64,000 nucleotides of DNA from Branchipolynoe longqiensis (Eukaryota > Annelida > Polychaeta > Phyllodocida > Polynoidae), in contig CM059199.1 of NCBI GenBank assembly GCA_030323885.1, positions 77,348,781-77,412,780 on the forward strand. The letters are read 5' to 3'. The notes below the pieces were generated by a model. That model saw nothing but the letters and a program-made list of their open reading frames with translations, made no database searches and had not been told where the DNA came from. Of the stretch, positions 56,691 through 64,000 are shown in pieces. The position numbers were made by a program, and so were the translations under genes. The first letter of the stretch is position 1; each line of letters opens with the position of its first letter.

Positions 56691-56876
56691 TACTTAACAC
56701 CCTTTACACTAATTACACAACTCCCACAAAGCATGACTAACGCGCCCCTCCGCCCCCACAGTCACGTGACCGCTCCCACAGGTGAGGATGAGCTCCCGCC
56801 CGTGTTGGCGGTAATAAACCCGTGTCCCCCCGGTGCAGGCTGCCCCGGCAACCAGCGGCCCTTTGCCCGCCACCAG

Positions 56877-57140
56877 GCCGTATGCATGGGGCGGTGTTAG
56901 CGAGCCAAAACTGGTTTTGTCCGGGATTTCTAGTTTAGCGGCGAAAAGTGAGTATGCAAGGAGCGGTGTTACGCAAACACACTGAGTTTAAGATCGGGTA
57001 GACTAACACCACTCCGTAGCAAGTTTAAGAGCGGTGTTAGGTACCGATTAAGCCCAAATCTATTCACTGCTAATCATATTTAACAGAATAACATACTCAA
57101 AAAGTGAAATTTGGTCAAATTATACCCAAAATCCAAGCGA
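56877..57140. mobile_element. Partial fold-back MITE (GGCCCGTATGCATG family)
   Basis: After CAG, GCCGTATGCATGGGGCGGTG and GAGCCAAAACTGGTTTTG match the 145-bp MITE at 11774. Sequence from ~57045 (CCCAAATCTATTCACTGCTA, CATATTTAACAGAATAACAT) matches the interior of the long members. No right terminus is evident, so it is truncated or rearranged. Confidence 0.65.
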
Positions 57141-57640
57141 TATTATTAATTTCTATACATATATGGCTGGTTCACCCCAGACGACATATCTTCATTTGGT
57201 TGAGGCTCACATAATGTGTATTTGATTGATTAGTGATATAACATTATTGGTTTCCATGACAACGAGGCACTGTTCAGAGAGTCTTCTCCCGAGCTGACGA
57301 CATTTAATCAGAGCAGACGACAATACGGCACGACGTTCAGGCATTCGGCGTCTCGTCCCGCGCGTAGTCATGGCAACCACGAGGCGGACTTTCCTCAGGT
57401 GGTCGTCATACTCCTCCAGGGTGGGTGGGAGTGGATTGGGGGGGGGGGGGCGTTTCTGCCGCAGTCCTTCAGTTCGTAACCCCCCCCCCCCCCCCGCCTG
57501 AGTTGTCTACCGCGAGATGGCGTTGCCAGGTGACGTGACCCTCCGTGACCTCGCGCGGGTCACGTGCAGCTTCACGGTAGTTTGTAGGGACGGCGGAGGG
57601 CGGACTATCATGTCATCAGGAGTTGATGGCACTGAGGACG
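57141..57640. other. Unique sequence with G and C homopolymer runs
   Basis: No gene seen. A run of ~12 G at ~57440-57451 and a run of 16 C at ~57480-57495 lie 28 bp apart and could pair. Confidence 0.5.
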
Positions 57641-57644
57641 TATT

Positions 57645-57960
57645 TGTCTATTAAGCCGCCCCGCCACGCGCCCCCCAACCCGCCCCCGCCCCTCGCCCCG
57701 CGCCCCCAATCCGTCCCCGCTCCAGCCCTCCCGCCCCGCCGGCCGTCCCCCAACCCCCAACCCGGTCCCGCCCCGCCCCCCACCCCGCGCCCCGCAAACC
57801 GCTCTCGCTCCGCCCCGTCCCGCCCCGTCCCAACCCGCCCCGTCCCACCACGCCCCTTTCGCCCCGCTCCCACCCCCGTCTGCCATGTTCCCGCCCCACG
57901 CCTCGCCCCTTCCCCGCCCCTTCCCGGCCCCTCGTCAGCCCCAGCCCCTGATATCGTTGC
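57645..57960. repeat. C-rich low-complexity tract
   Basis: Repeated CCCGCCCCGTCCC-like sequence. Pro/Arg-rich frames are artefacts. Confidence 0.8.
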
Positions 57961-57989
57961 CTCGCATGACAGAGGGATAAAATCCGGGC

Positions 57990-58259
57990 AGGTATGAATG
58001 TTTGATGGGGGTGGGTGGGGTGGGTGGGGGAGGTGGGGCGGGTGGCGGGAGGTGTGGGGTGGAGTGGGGGTGGAGTGGGGATCAGGGTGGGATGGAGGTA
58101 TGGGGTATGAGGATGGGGGTGGGGGGGAGTTGCTAGTGTGGGGTGCTCGGGTGGTGGATGGTTGGTGGTGGGGTGATTGTGGGGGTGGGGAGAGGTGGTT
58201 GGGGTGTGAGGGTGGTAGGGAAGTGGGGTGGAGGCGGGGTGATTGTGGGGGTGGGGGGA
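57990..58259. repeat. G-rich minisatellite, left of the LINE
   Basis: GGTGGGTGGGG and GTAGGGAAGTGGGGTGGAGG blocks. The same motif family continues at 59477-59830 after the LINE. Confidence 0.85.
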
Positions 58260-58271
58260 GGTGGTTTGGGT

Positions 58272-59464
58272 TATGATTGATTGATTGGTGGTTGCTTTAC
58301 GCCGTGTCGGCAGCATAGGCCATATTCACGGCGAGAAATGTTTGTTTTTTGTTCAAACCATGTAAAAGCAGACAATCAATTATGTGCCAATAGACACTCA
58401 TTAAATTAGAAAGCTCACAATCATATATTTGTGGTCAAGGGAAACAAATTCCCATAGAAAAAGAAAAGTTTTATTAATAATTGATAGAATCTATTTAGTA
58501 AACTATATGAGGTGGTACAGTCCAGCTGCCCTCAAAAAGGCTAAAATGTTTTCCTGTTTTACCTTAGTAAAAAGGTCATGCATACTGTCTGCAGTGTAGA
58601 ACTGTTGGCGCAGGGCCAAAAAATCAACGCAACTTAGTAAAATGTGTTTGAGTGTCAGCGGGGACTGACACCCAATACATTCAGGGGGAGGTTCCCCCTT
58701 GAGCAGAAAAGCATGTGTAAGCCACGAGTGGCCAATACGGCAGCGGCTAAGGACCACTTGGTCCCGCCGACCTCCCGCATGAGTCTGTGGTGGCTTTCCC
58801 ACAGATGGTTCAATTTCTTTAAGTTTATTAATGTTTTCATCCCACTCATGTTGCCATTTGGATTTTATGTGGGTGGCTATTAGTGGTTTCAGATCAGAGT
58901 GAGGGATCAGACATTGTTCAAGATCACAGTTCAGGGCCTTCTTCGCAGCCGGATCAGCTCGTTCGTTTCCTTGTATGCCGGCATGGCCAGGCACCCAGCA
59001 CAGGTGGATGTCATACCCATCCGTTGTCATTTGGTTCATTTTATAAATGACCTTTGCTAGAATAGGGTGATTCGTTTTCAGTCCAGCAACAGCCAGCAGC
59101 CAAGAGAACGAATCACTGTATATAACATAGTTACTGTGGTTGGATACCTCGATACACTCCAACGCGCGAAGGAGTGCTCGGGCTTCTGCAGTGAAAATCG
59201 AGCTCTGATCGGGCAAACGTACACCAAATTTTTCCCATCGGCAGACTGCCGCAGCAGCTACCCGGCTTTGGTCTTTCGAACCATCAGTGTAGATGGAGAG
59301 GTGGTCTGCAAACTGGCCTTGAATCTCTGCATGCAGTCCTTGGTACTCGAGTGGATGTGTCCCAGACTTCCTCAGTTCCGTGAGTCGGAGGATAACCGAT
59401 GGCTTTCTCAACGACCACAAGGGATGTTCTGGGACTTTGGCATCCTCCAACACGTCCAAATCCT
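58272..59464 (-). mobile_element. 5'-truncated RNase H-bearing LINE with 12-bp target duplication
   Basis: GGTGGTTTGGGT is present at 58260-58271 and 59465-59476, directly flanking the insert. Joining the flanks restores the G-rich array. On the minus strand the element ends in a TAATCAATCAATCA-type 3' repeat after a conserved tail (GTAAAGCAACCACCAATC). The ~1.19-kb copy holds the C-terminal part of ORF2 plus a ~230-bp 3' UTR. RNase H plus a Cys/His end places it in the I/Jockey/Nimb-type LINE assemblage, by family knowledge. The same tail is at 51496-51553. Confidence 0.9.
58503..59459 (-). CDS. Partial LINE ORF2: RNase H domain and C-terminal Cys/His region
   Basis: The frame is open for 318 codons, almost to the 5' truncation point, and ends with a stop at 58503. 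RNase H I is complete. The catalytic acidic residues appear as SIYTDGSK (D59), TAEARALLRALE (E92), VIYSDSFSW (D116) and GIQGNERAD (D169). WVPGHAGIQGNERAD (155-169) is the classic RNase H box. At residues 240-277 a CRIGHSWLTH...ECIGCQ...LKHILLSC cluster is the C-terminal zinc-binding motif of such LINEs. RNase H removes the RNA template after first-strand synthesis. The listed Met is just the first in the surviving part, and RT and endonuclease are lost. With no stop in the copy, the insertion is probably young, but it cannot move itself. Confidence 0.85.
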   Translation of the reverse strand: MDVLEDAKVPEHPLWSLRKPSVILRLTELRKSGTHPLEYQGLHAEIQGQFADHLSIYTDGSKDQSRVAAAAVCRWEKFGVRLPDQSSIFTAEARALLRALECIEVSNHSNYVIYSDSFSWLLAVAGLKTNHPILAKVIYKMNQMTTDGYDIHLCWVPGHAGIQGNERADPAAKKALNCDLEQCLIPHSDLKPLIATHIKSKWQHEWDENINKLKEIEPSVGKPPQTHAGGRRDQVVLSRCRIGHSWLTHAFLLKGEPPPECIGCQSPLTLKHILLSCVDFLALRQQFYTADSMHDLFTKVKQENILAFLRAAGLYHLI

Positions 59465-59476
59465 GGTGGTTTGGGT

Positions 59477-59830
59477 GTGAGGGCGGTAGGGAAGTGGGGG
59501 TGGAGATGGGGGTGAGGTGTGGGATGTGAGGATGGAAGTAGAGAGTTTTGATGGTGTGCGTGTGAGGGCGGTGGCGGACATGGGGGGGGGGTGTAAGTGG
59601 GGGGTTGGAAGTGGGGGGGAGGAAGTGGGGGGGCGGGGAAGTGGGGGGTCGGGCGGGTGGAGATGGGGGACTTGGTAGTGTGGGTGTGAGGGCGGTGGAT
59701 GGTGGAGAAGTGGGTGCGAGGTGGGGTGGGGGTGGGGGGTGGTGAGGAGGTGGAGAGGGGGGGGGGAAGTGTGGGTGGTGGAAGTGGGGGTGGAGGGTGG
59801 AAGTGGCGGGTACTCGGGTGGCGCCACCTG
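59477..59830. repeat. G-rich minisatellite, right of the LINE
   Basis: GTGAGGGCGGTAGGGAAGTG, GTGGGGGTGGAG and similar blocks, continuing the array interrupted by the LINE. Confidence 0.85.
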
Positions 59831-59913
59831 CAGGGCGTGTAGGCGGCGAACTAAGGCGAGATAAGACTACCCGCCTGGATCATAGCTTAAGCCTGAATCA
59901 ATATTTAGATTGG

Positions 59914-60250
59914 TAATTGTATCAGCTGGTACTAGTGGGAGCTGGTGGGGTGAGACGGGGTGGTGTGGTAATTGTATCAGCTGGTACTAGTGGGAGCTGG
60001 TGGGTTGAGGTGGGCTGGTGTGTTAATTGTATCAGCTGGTACTAGTGGGAGCTGGTGGGGTGAGACGGGGTGGTGTGGTAATTGTATCAGCTGGTACTAG
60101 TGGGAGCTGGTGGGTTGAGGTGGGCTGGTGTGTTAATTGTATCAGCTGGTACTAGTGGGAGCTAGTGGGGTGAGGCGGGGCAGTGTGGTAATTGTATCAG
60201 CTGGTACTAGTGGGAGCTAGTGGGGTTAGGTGGGGCGGTGTGGTAATTGT
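59914..60250. repeat. ~54-bp repeat with alternating subtypes, 6 copies
   Basis: Each unit contains TAATTGTATCAGCTGGTACT and AGTGGGAGCTGGTGGG. Units ending GGTGAGACGGGGTGGTGTGG alternate with units ending TTGAGGTGGGCTGGTGTGTT, giving a ~108-bp dimer. Confidence 0.9.
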
Positions 60251-62309
60251 ATCTTCTGCTGATGTGGTTGTTGTCTTTGGGTAGGGTGCAGTCTGGTCTT
60301 ACCAATGACATGGTTGTTGTTTGTATGAAGGTTCCAGTCTGGTCTCACCATTGACGTGGTTGTTGTTTGTATGAAGGTTACAGTCTGTTATCACCACTGA
60401 CATGGTTGTTGTCTGTATGAAGGTTACAATCTGGTCTCACCATTGACGTGGTTGTTGTTTGTATGAAGGTTGCAGTCTGGTCTCACCATTGACATGGTTG
60501 TTGTTTGTATGAAGGCTACAGTCTGTTATCACCATTGACGTAGTTGTTGTTTGTATGAAGGTTCCAGTGTGGTCTCACCATTGACATGGTTGTTGTTTGT
60601 ATGAAGGTTACAGTCTGGTATCACCATTGACGTGGTTGTTGTTTGTATGAAGGTTACAATCTGGTATTACCACTGACATGGTTGTTGTCTGTATGAAGGT
60701 TCCAGTCTGGTCTCACCATTGACATGGTTGTTGTTTGTATGAAGGCTACAGTCTGTTATCACCATTGACGTGGTTGTTGTTTGTATGAAGGTTACAGTCT
60801 GGTCTTACCACTGACGTGGTTGTTGTTTGTATGAAGGTTCCAGTCTGTTATCACCATTGACGTGGTTGTTGTCTGTATGAAGGTTCCAGTCTGGTCTCAC
60901 CACTGACATGGTTGTTGTTTGTATGAAGGTTACAGTCTGTTATCACCATTGCTGTGGTTGTTGTTTGTATGAAGGTTACAGTCTGGTCTCACCATTGACA
61001 TGGTTGTTGTTTGTATGAAGGTTACAGTCTGTTATCACCATTGACGTGGTTACTGTTTGTATGAAGGTTCCAGTCTGGTCTCACCATTGACATGGTTGTT
61101 GTTTGTATGAAGGTTACAGTCTGTTATCACCATTGCTGTGGTTGTTGTTTGTATGAAGGTTACAGTCTGGTCTCACCATTGACATGGTTGTTGTTTGTAT
61201 GAAGGTTACAGTCTGTTATCACCATTGACGTGGTTGTTGTTTGCATGAAGGTTCCAGTCTGGTCTCACCATTGACATGGTTGTTGTTTGTATGAAGGTTA
61301 CAGTCTGTTATTACCATTGACGTGGTTGTTGTTTGTATGAAGGTTCCAGTCTGGTCTCACCATTGACATGGTTGTTGTTTGTATGAAGGTTACAGTCTGT
61401 TATCACCATTGACATGGTTGTTGTTTGTATGAAGGTTACAGTCTGTTATCACCATTGACGTGGTTGTTGTTTGTATGAAGGTTCCAGTCTGGTCTCACCA
61501 TTGACATGGTTGTTGTTTGTATGAAGGTTCCAGTCTGGTCTCACCATTGACATGGTTGTTGTTTGTATGAAGGTTACAGTCTGTTATCACCATTGCTGTG
61601 GTTGTTGTTTGTATGAAGGTTCCAGTCTGGTCTCACCATTGACATGGTTGTTGTTTGTATGAAGGTTACAGTCTGTTATCACCATTGCTGTGGTTGTTGT
61701 TTGTATGAAGGTTGCAGTCTGGTCTCACCATTGACATGGTTGTTGTTTGTATGAAGGTTACAGTCTGTTATCACCATTGACATGGTTGTTGTTTGTATGA
61801 AGGTTTCAGTCTGGTCTCACCATTGACATGGTTGTTGTTTGTATGAAGGTTGCAGTCTGGTCTCACCACTGACATGGTTGTTGTTTGTATGAAGGTTGCA
61901 GTCTGGTCTCACCATTGACATGGTTGTTGTTTGTATGAAGGTTACAGTCTGGTCTCACCATTGACATGGTTGTTGTCTGTATGAAGGTTACAGTCTGGTC
62001 TCACCATTGCTGTGGTTGTTGTTTGTATGAAGGTTGCAGTCTGGTCTCACCATTGACATGGTTGTTGTTTGTATGAAGGTTGCAGTCTGGTCTCACCATT
62101 GGCATGGTTGTTGTTTGTATGAAGGTTGCAGTCTGGTCTCACCATTGACATGGTTGTTGTTTGTATGAAGGTTACAGTCTGGTCTTACCACTGACATGGT
62201 TGTTGTTTGTATGAAGGTTACAGTCTGGTCTTACCACTGACATGGTTGTTGTTTGTATGAAGGTTACAGTCTGTTATCACCATTGACGTAGTTGTTGTTT
62301 GTATGAAGG
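60251..62309. repeat. 46-bp satellite, ~45 copies, with dimeric pattern
   Basis: Unit GACATGGTTGTTGTTTGTAT, GAAGGTTACAGTCTGGTCTC, ACCATT. Forms with CCAGTCTGGTCTC and ACAGTCTGTTATC frequently alternate, as do GACATGG and GACGTGG, suggesting 92-bp higher-order units. The array ends in the TGTA/TACA-bounded segment at 62310. Confidence 0.95.
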
Positions 62310-62373
62310 TGTAATGGCGTTGTAGTCTCCGCTGCTACCGCGTGATAGTAGAGCTCATGTTCAGACTACTACA
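62310..62373 (-). other. 64-bp segment with TGTA...TACA ends, possible small LTR end
   Basis: On the minus strand it reads TGTAGTAGTCTGAACATGAG to ACAACGCCATTACA and is preceded by AAGGGGGGCAG, which looks like a polypurine tract. This is how a 3' LTR would begin, but 64 bp is too short for a typical LTR and no second copy lies in the window. Confidence 0.3.
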
Positions 62374-63719
62374 CTGCCCCCCTTAGAGTCTCACCGGTTG
62401 CAGACTGCAAACCGATGAGAATCGAGAAATGATAGAAGTCAACATGAGAACTAACTTGAAAGGGAGAGAAGCCTTACAAAGCTATGTATCCTTATGCGCA
62501 ATTCCTAGACCTGCCTGCAGCGAAATAGCGATATGAATCTAGCTAGCTGCAAGGCAAACATGTCATTAATCTAGGTGAAGAAAGAGTCTTTAAATGAGTC
62601 GCACAAAAACGACCTCTCCCAGCCTCTATGTAGTTGGTGTATAGAATGTTTTTTGCTGGGAGAGAATTCATACCCCACAAGTGGAACCCCCTTGACAGAA
62701 GAAAGCAGGGAACTGCTATGTCCGCCCCCCACTGCCCCCCATCTCAGGAGAACCGTTAGCGGGGCGCTCTTCCTTCTGCGCGGAGCGGCTCCTCTTGGAG
62801 CTTCCTCAGTCCGTCCTCCTTGTGCCCGCGTCGCCTGGCCAGTAGATCACAGACGGTATCACACCGCGGACACGCCACGCCACCGCACCCAGGACCCGTC
62901 ACCGAGCTCGGTGACCCGCTCTGGTGCAGAGTGCATGAAAGTAGAAGGGCGGTGTTACTTATAACAATTGAGAAAGTCCCCGCAGATACAACGTTCGGTA
63001 TGCAATACATTTCATAAGAAGCACTGGGTGCCAGCAAGAACCCGGCCTCCTACAAAGTAAATTACACCCATGTGCATCCTCAACTGATCAAACAGGAGCC
63101 GATGCACACGCCGTCTTTCATGTTCTGCCAGAAGCGCTTACTATAGTAGTAATTTTAATTTAAAGAATGCAGTTCAAAAACAAGAGCCAGGGCGACACTG
63201 CATAGGAAAATCTTTTAGTGTGAAATGTACAGCGTCAGCCCACCAACTCCCACACCATCGACCACCTCGTTCCACTGTGATAAATTTAGACGATAATGTT
63301 TCCTAATAGTGTGGAAAAAGGAAGTCAAAACGGGGTGAAAATTGAGGAATATAAGAAAATAATTAAATGTATATATTAAAATTCTCCAACTCCCACTGCA
63401 AAAAAAACCGCAGAACACAAGAAGCTAGGTCCTCCAATCGGGAGAAACTAAGCTCTTCACCACAACATATCACATCAACAATCGCACTGCAAAAAAAAAA
63501 ACATATTTAGATTAAAGCAGTACGATATGCTAATTACATCGTGGCTATCAATGTAAAAAAAACATTAAATATATATATCATATTCACAAACATGCATATA
63601 TACACGGCGGTCTCCACCCCCATCAGGGAGATGAAATATCAAAAATTCTTTATTTATTATTAACGTATTATATATATATTAATAAAAAACTAGAAATTAA
63701 TCACCGCCACAGGGGTGCT
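62374..63719. other. Mostly unique sequence, no recognised gene
   Basis: A 129-codon plus-strand frame at 62575-62964 shows no domain. A GC-rich block (62720-62945) is flanked by AT-rich sequence with A-runs (63400, 63490, 63555). If 62310-62373 is an LTR edge, this could be the interior of an LTR element continuing beyond it. Confidence 0.35.
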
Positions 63720-64000
63720 GGTCTTTCAATTACCCCCGCGTGACACCCAAAATCCCTCGGACAGGGCATACACCGACTACCTGCACAAGCAGTCAGTCAC
63801 TGTTAGCCTTAACTGCCACCTGTCATCTGATTGTCACGTTCAATCAAGAATCCCTCGGACGAGAGAGATCAACAGCTAACCGCTTTACCAGTCCACTATT
63901 GCTCATCACCCCGTCACCTGTCATCTGAATTTTCCGACGAGACGTCCAAAATCCCTCGAACAGGAGGGAGCGACACCTAACTGCGCGAGCAACTAGTCAT
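63720..64000 (-). repeat. ~105-bp tandem units with tRNA-like boxes, ~3 copies
   Basis: AAATCCCTCGGACAGG, AGAATCCCTCGGACGAG and AAATCCCTCGAACAGGAGGG recur at ~63751, 63848 and 63950, with CACCTGTCATCTGA between. On the minus strand each unit reads an A-box-like GCGGTTAGCTG or CGCAGTTAGGTG, then a B-box-like CTGTTCGAGGGAT. This suggests a tRNA-derived repeat in tandem. The window ends inside it. Confidence 0.45.

Noticed and set aside
55940..56900. Pro/His/Thr-rich plus-strand frames and Gly/Val/Cys-rich minus-strand frames
   Set aside because: C/A-rich simple sequence. Open frames occur on both strands together.
57608..58316. Pro/Arg- or Gly-rich proteins
   Set aside because: Homopolymer-like C-rich and G-rich tracts rather than genes.
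62575..62964. 129-codon frame as a gene
   Set aside because: No recognisable domain, frame opposite also open in the GC-rich half, and no splice or promoter evidence visible.

Overview
This window looks like intergenic, repeat-saturated DNA of a non-vertebrate metazoan, probably a marine invertebrate; I cannot name the species. The reasons are mixed: tRNA-headed SINEs, a CR1/L2-like LINE, an RNase H-bearing LINE, a tyrosine-recombinase (DIRS/Ngaro-like) retrotransposon, Ty3/Gypsy remains with an Env-like gene, and many short palindromic DNA transposons. I found no convincing host protein-coding gene, rRNA gene or stand-alone tRNA gene. Two runs of 499 N (18118-18616 and 36930-37428) are assembly gaps, each next to or near a tandem array.

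Layout. 1-12 kb: two copies of a 0.7-0.8 kb LTR-like repeat (69-881, 6672-7372), with a DIRS/Ngaro-like element (1582-5634, minus strand) between them that is bounded by ~103-bp direct repeats and has lost the palm of its reverse transcriptase. There is also a Gypsy integrase tail, a full-length SINE, and an Env-like pseudogene (10055-12011, minus) broken by a 145-bp MITE. 12-18 kb: a decayed Ty3/Gypsy gag-pol on the minus strand, split by a plus-strand CR1/L2-like LINE that itself carries a GC-rich insertion. 18.6-31 kb: a 31-bp satellite of about 81 copies, GTACAC-rich and TG-rich arrays, a 49-bp satellite, and several MITEs.

31-37 kb: a 48-bp minisatellite interrupted by a MITE with a clean TAA duplication, then a 22-copy array of ~150-bp units. 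37-46 kb: MITE fragments, a nest of SINEs in both orientations, a 93-bp repeat, and a C-rich tract followed by a G-rich tract. 46-53 kb: a 23-bp satellite interrupted by a ~700-bp GC-rich element and by a MITE, followed by 9-bp and 19-bp arrays. 53-59.5 kb: a 1-kb palindromic MITE, C/A-rich tracts, and a 5'-truncated LINE (58272-59464) with a 12-bp target duplication and an open 318-codon RNase H reading frame. 59.9-62.3 kb: two arrays with dimeric higher-order structure. 62.3-64 kb: mostly unique sequence ending in tRNA-like tandem units.

Most long open frames here (18.6-21.2, 25.3-26.2, 28.3-29.1, 40.4-41.2, 46-48.7, 50.8-52.6, 55.9-56.9 kb) come from stop-free tandem repeats and are not genes. 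The most useful biology is in the mobile elements: a family of palindromic MITEs with CAG-flanked GGCCCGTATGCATG-type termini, and insertions into tandem arrays, where the array unit shows what the empty site looked like.
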